NCBI GenBank assembly: GCA_040902925.1
Contig: JBBDWJ010000189.1
Span: 1-25,087, forward strand
Length of the DNA: 25,087 bases
Direction of reading: 5' to 3'
From: JBBDWJ01 sp040902925
Lineage (GTDB): Bacteria > Acidobacteriota > Terriglobia > Bryobacterales > UBA6623
Under the pieces are notes generated by a model. The model did no database searches and was not told the DNA's origin. It saw nothing but the letters and a program-made list of their open reading frames with translations. Shown here piece by piece: positions 7,720 to 14,908 of this stretch. How positions within the stretch are numbered: the first letter of the stretch is position 1; each line of letters starts with the position of its first letter. The position numbers and the translations under genes were made by a program.

Positions 7720-8140
7720 AGCTCTACTCTAGTGCAAGAAGGACATAGTGATGGTTTTTCCAACGCGGCAGGGTAGCGGGCGAGTGATTAAGACCTTGAA
7801 CGGCAGGCCCGGCTACTCAACGCAGAGGACCAACCGAGCGGGTGGCAACATTCCTAATTTAGCGAATTCGAGCCGCGACGCTCAAGAGCAGGCAGGCCTT
7901 TTGACGCACTCGAATGCACGGCCGGCTGAAAGCAGATCTGCTGCGGCGGGTGCCTGTACCCCTCTGGCTACGTAGCCGCGGGCGGATCGCAACCCGCGCA
8001 GGCAACGTCGCCGTTGGACCGCGCCCCGTCGTATGATGGGGGACTAATTCCGCCTTTTCCGGGCTGGGGTGCGTAGCAGGCGAGGTGGGTTGTTACACGC
8101 GCCCTCCGTAACCCTTGGGCGTTCCTGCCCGAGTTCCACA
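7720..8140. other. 421-bp divergent intergenic region upstream of the act operon
   Basis: This region separates the minus-strand ATPase from the plus-strand act operon, so promoters for both should lie here. No convincing gene is present. Two perfect 12-bp palindromes, AGCAGATCTGCT (7931-7942) and GGCTACGTAGCC (7966-7977), stand 23 bp apart and could bind a regulator or form cruciform structures. I could not fix a sigma-70 promoter with confidence. Confidence 0.4.
7931..7977. promoter_or_regulatory. Pair of perfect 12-bp palindromes upstream of actA
   Basis: AGCAGATCTGCT at 7931-7942 and GGCTACGTAGCC at 7966-7977 are each fully self-complementary and lie about 165-210 bp before actA. They differ in sequence, so they are not two copies of one operator. 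A regulatory role is inferred only from their position. Confidence 0.3.
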
Positions 8141-8647
8141 ATGGGGAGAATCGTTTCTTTGCTGCCGCGTTGGTACGTCTTGGGCTTGATTGTGCTGGCG
8201 CCAGCCCTAGTCGGCTTGAGCCTCAGTGCGCAACAGCAGCCTGTCGAGTTCCCCCACAATCAGCACGTCGCCAAGGCCGGCCTGGAGTGCATCGACTGCC
8301 ACATCACGGTGGATACGCGCGATGAAGCCGGCATGCCGTCGGTTGCCAAGTGCATGCTTTGCCATGAGAAGGTGGCGACGGAAGGTCCCGGCGTGCAAAA
8401 GCTGCGCGAGTTTGCGGAGAAGAAACGCGAAATCCCGTGGGTTCGGGTCTACGAGTTCAATCGTTCCGGGCACGTCACGTTCCGGCACTCACCCCACGTG
8501 CGAGCCGGCATGGAGTGCTCCACGTGCCACGGCAACGTAGCGGAAATGACGGTTGCGACAGCGCAGGTCAAGCACACCATGGGCACCTGCCTCACCTGTC
8601 ACCGTCAGCAGAAAGCCAGCGAGGATTGCGCCGCCTGCCATTTTTAG
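8141..8647 (+). CDS. actA: ActA, membrane-anchored pentaheme cytochrome c of alternative complex III
   Basis: The 168-residue protein has an N-terminal hydrophobic segment (about 11-30), an uncleaved anchor or signal, and then five CxxCH heme-binding sites: CIDCH (50-54), CMLCH (71-75), CSTCH (126-130), CLTCH (150-154) and CAACH (163-167). Extra histidines (39, 42, 111, 116, 119, 145) can serve as distal ligands. Five hemes and one anchor match ActA, which carries electrons from the iron-sulfur subunit towards the periplasmic cytochrome. It is first in the operon, 49 nt before actB1. I chose the ATG at 8141 because it places the hydrophobic segment at the N-terminus. An upstream in-frame GTG at 8069 would add 24 residues without recognisable features. 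The related Qrc cytochrome of sulfate reducers is the alternative, but the downstream ActD and ActE favour ActA. Confidence 0.88.
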   Translation: MGRIVSLLPRWYVLGLIVLAPALVGLSLSAQQQPVEFPHNQHVAKAGLECIDCHITVDTRDEAGMPSVAKCMLCHEKVATEGPGVQKLREFAEKKREIPWVRVYEFNRSGHVTFRHSPHVRAGMECSTCHGNVAEMTVATAQVKHTMGTCLTCHRQQKASEDCAACHF

Positions 8648-8696
8648 GCCCGGCGATCGGCTGAAGAGAGCAGCAGAGGTTCAAGCGCGGAGATTC

Positions 8697-10883
8697 ATGG
8701 AACGGCGAGATTTTTTCAAGCTCGTAGGCACGGCCTCGGGCGCGGCCGTCACGGGCGCTTGCGGCAGCGCCGCCCGCGAGATCATTCCCCTGCTCGTTCC
8801 CGAAAAGGAAATCGTTCCCGGCGTTGAGGAATGGCACCCGAGCGTTTGCCGCGAATGCGGCGCCGGCTGCGGCACGATCGTGCGCGTCATGCAGGCCGAG
8901 CGGCAAATCCAGGTGGAGGGCGAAACGGTTCTCCAGGCGATCGCCGCGATCAAGAAAATCGAGGGCAATCCCCTGGACCCGGTGAGCGGCGGGCGTCTCT
9001 GCGCCCGCGGGCAGGCTTCGATCCAGGGCCTCTACCATCCCGACCGGCTGCGAGGACCGCAAAAACGCACCGGGGCCCGTGGCAGCGGCCAGTTCGAAGC
9101 GCTGAGTTGGGAAGACGCCATGGCCCAGGCTGTCGAAGCCCTTACCAAGGCTTTGACCGACAATCCGGGAGGCATCGTCTACCTGTCGCGCCCGCAGACC
9201 GGAACCCGCAGCGCGACGGTGGCCCGGTTCCTGGAGGCTTTGGGCGCCCCGCCGGCTTCGACCGTCGGTTTGATGGATTTTTCCGTCGAACGCCGCGCGG
9301 CAGCGGCCGTTTTCGGGTGGCAGGGGTTGCCGAACTACGAAATCCAGGATGCTAGCTACGTTCTTGGCATCGGCGCGGATTTCCTGGGCGGCTGGGTTTC
9401 GCCGGTCTTCTACGCGCGACGCTTCGGCCACATGCGGCGGGGCCGGCCCGGCCTGCGCGGCCGGCTAGTGCACGCTGAATCGCGTTTCTCACAGACCGCC
9501 TGGAGCGCCGACAAATGGCTGCCGGTGCGGCCGGGGGGCGAGCATGCCCTGGCGCTCGGCATCGGACATCTGCTGGTCGCCGAAAAATGGGCTCCGGCGT
9601 TGGAAACCGCACCCGCGGCCCTCCGCGAAGCCTATGCGGCGGTTGATCTGGACCGCGCGCTCGCCATCAGCGGCCTCGAGCTGCGCATGGTCCGGCGGAT
9701 CGCGGAAGAACTTGCGACGGCCACTTCCCCGCTCGTCGTGGCGGGCGCTTCCGTCGTCCAAAGCAATTCCTTGGCCGCCGTGGTCGCTTCGAGCGCCTTG
9801 AATCTGTTGCTTGGGAACGTGGGCAACAAGGGAGGCGTGCTACCACCTGCGAAATCGCCCCTGGAGGCAATCGGGTCCTCGCGGCCTGTGACGGCGAATC
9901 TCATGGAACGCCTCGCCGGTGCGAGCTTGGTGCTCCTCGATGGCGCCGACCCGGCTTATTTGCTGCCCGCCTCGGTATCACGCCTGGAAGCTGTTCCGGC
10001 GGTAATCAGCTTTTCGCAATTCATTGATGACAGCGCGACGTACGCCGATCTGATCCTTCCCGACCACGCTCCACTGGAGTCGTCAGCCGCGGTCGTTGCC
10101 GACGTCGCCCCAAGCGCGGGCCTTACGGGATCGCGGGCCTTCGTCGCCCCGCTGGGGGAAACTCATTCCACCGAGCAAGTGCTGGTGGATCTGGCGAAGG
10201 CGGCTGGGCGGCCGATGGAGGCGATGACTCCCGAATCCTCGTTCCAACAAATGTTTGCCGAGCACGCGGCGAAGGATGCGGACTGGAGCGGCGCCGCGGA
10301 ATTTACTTCCTATGCGTTGCGGCAGGGTGGTTGGTGGACCGAACCGCAGACTGCGGCTTCCGCTTCCGCCGAGTTCACCGTGCCGGCGCTACGCGAAGCG
10401 GAGTTCAACGGCGGCGCAGACGAGTTTCCGTACTTGTTTCAGCCCTACCCCTCGGTGCAGTTCGGCGACGGCAGCGGCGCGAATCTGCCTTGGCTGCAGG
10501 TGCTGCCGGACCCGGCGTCGAGCGCCATGTGGGGTCTGCCGGTCGAAATCGATCCGCAAACGGCAAGAGACCTTGGCGTCATCAACGGCGATCTCGTGCG
10601 CGTGAGCTCCTCGCAAGGGCTGATGGACGCGCCGGCCTACGTCCACCCGGCGGCGATTCCGGGGGTCGTGAGTATGGCCATCGGACAAGGCCATCGTCAC
10701 TACGGCCGCTATGCGTCGGGCCGGGGCGCCAATCCGCTGGCAATCGTCGCGGCGTCATTCGAGCGCGAAAGCGGCGCGCTGGCCTTTGGGGCAACGCGAG
10801 TGAAGCTCGAAAAAGTAGGGCAGCGCGGCCGTCTGGTGCAGTTCGCGCTAGTCGACCAAGAGCCGCATCCGGAGCGGCACTGA
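8697..10883 (+). CDS. actB1: ActB1, molybdopterin-oxidoreductase-family subunit of alternative complex III
   Basis: This 728-residue protein has a twin-arginine signal at the start (ERRDFFKLVG, then a hydrophobic stretch to about residue 24), so it is exported folded. Cys51, Cys54, Cys58 (CRECGAGC) and Cys102 (GRLCARGQ) form the four-cysteine N-terminal [4Fe-4S] pattern of the bis-MGD family. The body matches the molybdopterin fold, and the C-terminus (about 600-720, VEIDPQTARDLGVINGDLVR) is a molydopterin dinucleotide-binding domain. I could not identify a Mo-ligating Cys or Ser, and in characterised complexes the equivalent domain holds no molybdenum. In well-known operons this domain is fused to the iron-sulfur part; here that part is a separate gene. 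I chose ATG 8697 because it gives the Tat signal, with GGAG just upstream. A longer frame from 8553 would overlap actA. Confidence 0.85.
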   Translation: MERRDFFKLVGTASGAAVTGACGSAAREIIPLLVPEKEIVPGVEEWHPSVCRECGAGCGTIVRVMQAERQIQVEGETVLQAIAAIKKIEGNPLDPVSGGRLCARGQASIQGLYHPDRLRGPQKRTGARGSGQFEALSWEDAMAQAVEALTKALTDNPGGIVYLSRPQTGTRSATVARFLEALGAPPASTVGLMDFSVERRAAAAVFGWQGLPNYEIQDASYVLGIGADFLGGWVSPVFYARRFGHMRRGRPGLRGRLVHAESRFSQTAWSADKWLPVRPGGEHALALGIGHLLVAEKWAPALETAPAALREAYAAVDLDRALAISGLELRMVRRIAEELATATSPLVVAGASVVQSNSLAAVVASSALNLLLGNVGNKGGVLPPAKSPLEAIGSSRPVTANLMERLAGASLVLLDGADPAYLLPASVSRLEAVPAVISFSQFIDDSATYADLILPDHAPLESSAAVVADVAPSAGLTGSRAFVAPLGETHSTEQVLVDLAKAAGRPMEAMTPESSFQQMFAEHAAKDADWSGAAEFTSYALRQGGWWTEPQTAASASAEFTVPALREAEFNGGADEFPYLFQPYPSVQFGDGSGANLPWLQVLPDPASSAMWGLPVEIDPQTARDLGVINGDLVRVSSSQGLMDAPAYVHPAAIPGVVSMAIGQGHRHYGRYASGRGANPLAIVAASFERESGALAFGATRVKLEKVGQRGRLVQFALVDQEPHPERH

Positions 10884-10892
10884 GTAGCAGTA

Positions 10893-11057
10893 GCACAGGC
10901 AATCTTGCCTGTGCCGAAGTGGCGACCGGGTACTCATGCCGGTCGCTCGCCGCAGCGGCGACTAGGCCGTGTGTGTTAGTGAAAGATCGAGAACGAACAG
11001 CATCAGCGCACAGGCAGGATTGCCTGTGCCACTAGGCAGGCGGTGTCGCCTGGGCCA
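10893..11057. repeat. Cluster of REP-like hairpins between actB1 and actB2
   Basis: The 187-bp gap between actB1 and actB2 is packed with inverted repeats. At 10893-10914 GCACAGGCAA and TTGCCTGTGC pair perfectly around a 2-nt loop. A second copy of the same family, inverted in its central bases, lies at 11008-11029. Between them are an 8-bp hairpin GCGACCGG/CCGGTCGC (10922-10929 and 10939-10946) and CGCCG-CAG-CGGCG (10948-10960). CAGGCG-GTGT-CGCCTG follows at about 11037-11052. The repeated GCACAGGC palindrome resembles dispersed REP elements. In mRNA these could protect the upstream message, partly terminate transcription, or set the ratio of ActB1 to the downstream subunits. Confidence 0.75.
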
Positions 11058-11070
11058 CTGAGAGGGTGAT

Positions 11071-11787
11071 TTGGCAGAGCAACTCGTACAAATCGGCGAA
11101 AAACCGCCCCAGTGGGGCATGGCCATCGACCTCGACCGCTGCACCGGCTGCGAGGCCTGTGTCGTGGCCTGCCACGTTGAGAACAACATCCCGCTCATCG
11201 ACGAGGAACAGGCGGCGATGGGCCGCGCCAACCACTGGATCCGCATCGACCGCTACTACGAGGGCGAGTTCCCCAACATCAAGGTCAAATACCGGCCGGT
11301 GATGTGCCAGCAGTGCGACGACGCGCCTTGCGAGCCGGTCTGCCCGGTGTACGCGACGTATCAAAACGCCGAGGGCCTCAACGTTCAGGTCTATAACCGC
11401 TGCGTCGGCACGCGCTATTGCGCCAATAACTGTCCCTACCAGGTGCGATTTTTTAACTGGTTCGAACCCGAATGGCCCGAGCCGCTCGCCCTACAGCTCA
11501 ATCCCGACGTTTCGGTGCGGCCCGGCGGGGTGATGGAAAAGTGCACTTTCTGCGTGCAGCGCATCCAGCGCGGCAAGCTCGACGCCAAGGCCGATGGGCG
11601 TCCGCTGGCCGACGGCGACGTGCAGCCGGCCTGCGTGCAGTCCTGCCCGGCCGAGGCCATGGCTTTTGGGGACTTGAGCGACGCCGACAGCAAGGTCTCG
11701 CGCTGGGTCGCCGCCGGCCGTTCGACTCAGCTTCTTGGTGAGTTGAACACCAAGCCGCGGGTTTTTTACCTGGAGCGGTCCGAGTAG
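11071..11787 (+). CDS. actB2: ActB2, ferredoxin-like iron-sulfur subunit of alternative complex III
   Basis: The 238-residue protein is of the PsrB/NrfC/DmsB type. Cysteine groups are C24/27/30/34 (CTGCEACVVAC), C79/82/87/91 (CQQCDDAPCEPVC), C111/117/121 (CVGTRYCANNCPY, where Thr114 replaces the second cysteine, as is usual for the [3Fe-4S] site), C158/161 and C188/192 (CVQSCP). This fits three [4Fe-4S] clusters and one [3Fe-4S], the set known for the C-terminal part of ActB. No signal peptide is visible, so it probably crosses the membrane bound to the Tat-exported ActB1. The start is TTG at 11071, with AGAGGGTGA a few bases upstream. The first ATG, at 11119, would begin only 8 residues before the first cysteine. 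A 25-nt gap separates it from actC. Confidence 0.88.
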   Translation: MAEQLVQIGEKPPQWGMAIDLDRCTGCEACVVACHVENNIPLIDEEQAAMGRANHWIRIDRYYEGEFPNIKVKYRPVMCQQCDDAPCEPVCPVYATYQNAEGLNVQVYNRCVGTRYCANNCPYQVRFFNWFEPEWPEPLALQLNPDVSVRPGGVMEKCTFCVQRIQRGKLDAKADGRPLADGDVQPACVQSCPAEAMAFGDLSDADSKVSRWVAAGRSTQLLGELNTKPRVFYLERSE

Positions 11788-11812
11788 AAAGTCCGGAGCG
11801 CAACCGCAAACC

Positions 11813-13132
11813 ATGGCCACACTGACCACCGGACTGCCACCGAGAGAACTGCACGCAGTGCAGGAAGACCTGATGCGCCCCCTGCACGGGGTAAGCGCCC
11901 GCTACCTCACTGTCGCCGGCATCTGCGTGCTGATCATTCTCTGGGCAGGTTTCGCGTGGGCCGTGCAGCTCAGTGAAGGGATCGGCGTCGCAGGCATCCG
12001 GCGCCCGGTGTTCTGGGGCTTCTACATCGTCAACTTCGTTTTCTGGATCGGCATCTCGCACGCCGGCACGCTGATCTCGGCCATCCTGCGGCTCACCGAC
12101 GCGGGCTGGCGCAAGCCCGTCACTCGCGCGGCCGAAGCCATCACGGTGTTCGCGCTGATGATCGGCGGCACGTTTCCGATCATCCACCTGGGCCGCGCTT
12201 GGCTGTTTTACTGGCTGATCCCTTACCCCAACGAACGCCTGCTGTGGCCCAATTTTCGCTCGCCGTTGTTGTGGGACATGACGGCGATTTTCGTCTACGT
12301 CACCGGCAGCACATTGTATTTGTACTTGCCGATGATTCCCGACTTCGCGCGGCTCGCCGGCTATACGACAGGTTTGCGAAGCCGCATTTATCGGCTGCTA
12401 TCGCTTGGCTGGACCGGCAGCGACCGCCAGTGGCACGCGCTCGAACGGGCCATGAAACTGATGGCGGGCATGATTCTCGCGGTGGCCGTTTCGGTCCACT
12501 CGGTGGTGTCGTTCGATTTCGCGATGGCTATCGCGCCGATGTGGCACAGCACGATCTTCGCGCCGTATTTCGTTGCTGGCGCGATCTTCAGCGGCATTGC
12601 CGCCCTGGTGCTGGTCATGGCGGCGCTGCGGCGTTTCTTAAACCTGGAAAAATACCTTCGGCCGCTGCATTTCGACAATCTCGGCAAGCTGCTGTTGCTG
12701 ATGAGCCTGGTGTGGCTTTACTTCACACTGTCAGAGCATCTGACTGTCTGGTACGGCAACGAGCACGCCGAGATTTCGGTGCTCAACAACCGCGTCTACG
12801 GCCACTACGCGCCCTACTTCTGGGTGATGATCACCTGCAACTTCATCGTGCCGTTCACGCTGCTTGGGATTCGCAGGCTGCGGTCGATCTTCACCACCTG
12901 CATCTGTGGCGTGACCGTGCTGGTGGGCATGTGGCTGGAGCGTTTTTTGATTGTGGTTGGAACCCTGGCGCAGCCTGCCTTGCCGGCTACCTGGGGAACA
13001 TATACGGCGAGTTGGGTCGAGATTTCCATTACCGCCGGCACGTTCGCCGGCATGGTTCTGCTTTATCTGTTGTTTGCGAAGTTTGTTCCGATCATCGCGA
13101 TTTGGGAATACGAAGATGTTGCTGAGCGCTGA
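11813..13132 (+). CDS. actC: ActC, NrfD/PsrC-type quinol-interacting membrane subunit of alternative complex III
   Basis: The 439-residue protein is very hydrophobic with about ten membrane helices, beginning near 33-52 and 67-86 and ending near 410-430. It is the NrfD-like integral membrane subunit, which binds quinol and passes electrons to the iron-sulfur subunit. Family-like stretches are RPVFWGFYIVNFVFWIGISH (residues 64-83), GGTFPIIHLGRAW and VHSVVSFDFA. Length and helix number match ActC. The 3' end overlaps actD by 17 bp. Canonical complexes also contain ActF, a second protein of this family; none is encoded in this operon within the window. Confidence 0.92.
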   Translation: MATLTTGLPPRELHAVQEDLMRPLHGVSARYLTVAGICVLIILWAGFAWAVQLSEGIGVAGIRRPVFWGFYIVNFVFWIGISHAGTLISAILRLTDAGWRKPVTRAAEAITVFALMIGGTFPIIHLGRAWLFYWLIPYPNERLLWPNFRSPLLWDMTAIFVYVTGSTLYLYLPMIPDFARLAGYTTGLRSRIYRLLSLGWTGSDRQWHALERAMKLMAGMILAVAVSVHSVVSFDFAMAIAPMWHSTIFAPYFVAGAIFSGIAALVLVMAALRRFLNLEKYLRPLHFDNLGKLLLLMSLVWLYFTLSEHLTVWYGNEHAEISVLNNRVYGHYAPYFWVMITCNFIVPFTLLGIRRLRSIFTTCICGVTVLVGMWLERFLIVVGTLAQPALPATWGTYTASWVEISITAGTFAGMVLLYLLFAKFVPIIAIWEYEDVAER

Positions 13133-13622
13133 GTTTCGGGAGCCGCATGCCGTAGCGTCCGCGATCGAAGCCCTCTCGAATGAAGGCTTCGATAAGGGAG
13201 CCATGGATGTTTTCTCGGCCAAGCCCGTCGAGTTTCACCCCGGCGTGCTGGACCGTCGAAGCTTCATGTCTCCATTAGCGGTAGCTGGCGCCATTTTCAA
13301 TACGTTGCTGGCGACGGTCTTCATGTTCTGGACCCAGCGCGACTACCCGCTGATCACCGGCGGCATGCCCGTGACCTCGTACTGGGCGGTCGGCGTGATC
13401 ATTTTCGAGATGGCTATGGCCGGTGCAATAGCAGGCACCATGGCGGCGTTCTTGTGGGAGAGCGGCCTGTTCAGCGGCGCGAGGAAGCAGCCGGCGCCGA
13501 CGCCGCAAGACGAGGTTGTCTATCTGCGCCTGCAATGCAACGAACCGCAGGCATCCCGGGCGAGCGAGACGATGATCCAAGCCGGAGCGATCGCCGTCAA
13601 GCCTCTGGAGGCCCGGGCATGA
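13116..13622 (+). CDS. actD: ActD, DUF3341 membrane protein of alternative complex III
   Basis: The 168-residue protein begins MLLSAEFREPHAVASAIEAL, a small cytoplasmic domain of the DUF3341 type. Two membrane helices follow (about 53-72 and 89-113) separated by a short loop containing DYPLITGGMP, typical of the family. A C-terminal domain of about 40 residues follows. ActD packs beside ActC and is specific to alternative complex III, so it separates this operon from Qrc- or Psr-type complexes. The ATG at 13116 overlaps the end of actC by 17 bp, which suggests translational coupling. Longer in-frame starts lie inside actC and add nothing recognisable. The stop overlaps the start of actE as ATGA. 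Confidence 0.9.
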   Translation: MLLSAEFREPHAVASAIEALSNEGFDKGAMDVFSAKPVEFHPGVLDRRSFMSPLAVAGAIFNTLLATVFMFWTQRDYPLITGGMPVTSYWAVGVIIFEMAMAGAIAGTMAAFLWESGLFSGARKQPAPTPQDEVVYLRLQCNEPQASRASETMIQAGAIAVKPLEARA

Positions 13623-13972
13623 CGGTTCGCGTTTTGTTCCTGTTCTTCGCCGCCCTGGCGTGGGCTGCTTGCGCGCTGGCGGCGGACAAGAAGGCGCCTC
13701 CGTGGGAAAAACCCTTGCTGAAAGGCCGCTATCTCTATTTGCGAAATTGCTCGGTCTGCCACGAGATCAACAAACCGCAGACGACCAAGCTCGGCCCGAG
13801 CCTGTTCCGTATGTATCAGAACGAGAAGCTACCGCTGTCTGGCGGCACGCCCAGCGAAGAGTATTTCCGCGTCAAAGTGATGTTCGGCGGCGATGTGATG
13901 CCCCCATACGTCAACCGGTTGAGCGAGGAAGAGATTCAACTGCTGAGCGATTTCGTTCGCTCGAAAAAGTGA
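13619..13972 (+). CDS. actE: ActE, monoheme cytochrome c of alternative complex III
   Basis: The 117-residue protein has a signal peptide (about 1-21, ALAWAACALA) and one class I cytochrome c domain. The heme site is CSVCH (44-48) and the likely axial methionine is Met94 in GGDVMPPYV. It would be periplasmic and take electrons from the pentaheme ActA to hand on to an oxidase or soluble cytochrome. GGAGG lies 7 nt before the ATG, and the start overlaps the actD stop by 4 bp (ATGA). It ends the operon: the next gene is convergent, and no oxidase, SCO or actF gene follows. Confidence 0.88.
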   Translation: MTVRVLFLFFAALAWAACALAADKKAPPWEKPLLKGRYLYLRNCSVCHEINKPQTTKLGPSLFRMYQNEKLPLSGGTPSEEYFRVKVMFGGDVMPPYVNRLSEEEIQLLSDFVRSKK

Positions 13973-14059
13973 CTGGGAACGCACGATCCCGCTTCCCCAC
14001 GCGCCAGACCCCCGCACCGTCACAAAGCTCTCCATCGCCGGCGGCGCCTCGTCGAGCCG

Positions 14060-14803
14060 CTACTCGAACTGCTTCCGGAAGCCTTCCAGCGCCTGCTTGA
14101 GTTCTTCCACTTCGGCGCGCAAGCTCTCGACTTCCGACTCGAGTTTCTCCATGCGCTGCTGGGTTTCCTGATCCGGGGCGGGCGCCGGCCGAACCGCTTC
14201 GGTGTCGTAATGACCCTCCGCTTCGGCTTCCAAGGGCTCGCCACTCAGCAGGTGAGCAAAGCGAGGTTCTTTGGTTCCAGCGCGGCGAGCTAGTTGCGCA
14301 ACCAGTGGCCGCGGCACGCGATGGGCCAGCTCGTCCAGCGTCTCCTGCACTTCGTTGAGCGAGGCATAGTCGTAGATACGGTTCGTCCGGCCGCGGATTT
14401 CGCCCACGGTCTGCGGCCCCCGGAGCATCAACACACACAACGCCGCCGACTGGGCTTGGTTCAGGCTGAACGCTTCGGCGAAGACATGCCGGTATCGCGG
14501 AACACGCCCGCCCTCCGAGCTCGTGATCACGCGGGCGAGGCCCTTCTCGCGCAAACTGTCGAGCGCGGCCTGCACGCTTGCTTCACTGTAGGAAACCACG
14601 GGATCGCGGCTCGATTTCTGATTGCACGCCGCCAGCAGCGCATTCAGCGTCAGGGGATAGTAGTCGGGAGTCGTACTCTCTTTTTCGACTAGCGAGCCGA
14701 GCACGCGGATTTCTTCCGGACTGAGGATCGCCTGGGGATCGAACCCGGCCGCGTCCGCGCCGCTGTGAGAAGGAGGCGTCATTCGTACAGTGCGGTACTG
14801 CAT
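14060..14803 (-). CDS. yceH: YceH/DUF480 family protein (UPF0502)
   Basis: The 247-residue protein matches the YceH family of tandem winged-helix proteins of unknown function. Typical stretches are LSPEEIRVLGSLVEKESTTP (28-47), YYPLTLNALLAACNQKSSRDP (48-68) and LCVLMLRGPQTVGEIRGRT with a following ETLDELAHR. The C-terminal 45 residues form a charged coiled coil (QQRMEKLESEVESLRAEVEE), an extension beyond the core fold that probably mediates self-association. The ATG at 14803 is used; an ATG at 14782 is an alternative start, since the first 20 residues are not conserved. It stands alone, convergent with actE, leaving 87 bp with no clear terminator. Confidence 0.88.
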   Translation of the reverse strand: MQYRTVRMTPPSHSGADAAGFDPQAILSPEEIRVLGSLVEKESTTPDYYPLTLNALLAACNQKSSRDPVVSYSEASVQAALDSLREKGLARVITSSEGGRVPRYRHVFAEAFSLNQAQSAALCVLMLRGPQTVGEIRGRTNRIYDYASLNEVQETLDELAHRVPRPLVAQLARRAGTKEPRFAHLLSGEPLEAEAEGHYDTEAVRPAPAPDQETQQRMEKLESEVESLRAEVEELKQALEGFRKQFE

Positions 14804-14908
14804 ATCGGATTCGTGCCGCGCGCGGCGGCGAAAATCATTGTACGAAATGCGCGGGGCCTGGCCGGGAAGCTACAGAGGAGGCGGCCCCGGCAGCCGTTTC
14901 ACTGCCGG

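Noticed and set aside
7748..7975. Plus-strand frame of 75 codons upstream of actA
   Set aside because: Low-complexity basic composition, no ribosome binding site, no family resemblance, and it spans the two palindromes. Treated as non-coding.
8592..9431. 279-codon minus-strand frame opposite actB1
   Set aside because: It overlaps the Tat signal and cysteine motif of actB1 on the other strand, and its composition is that of an antisense shadow.
8697..10883. Catalytic molybdenum enzyme such as polysulfide or thiosulfate reductase
   Set aside because: No Mo-ligating Cys, Ser or SeCys could be placed, and the neighbouring ActA, ActD and ActE point to alternative complex III.
12199..13125. 308-codon frame inside actC in another phase
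   Set aside because: ActC has clear membrane helices and family motifs. The alternate frame is Arg/Ala/Gly-rich and has no motif.
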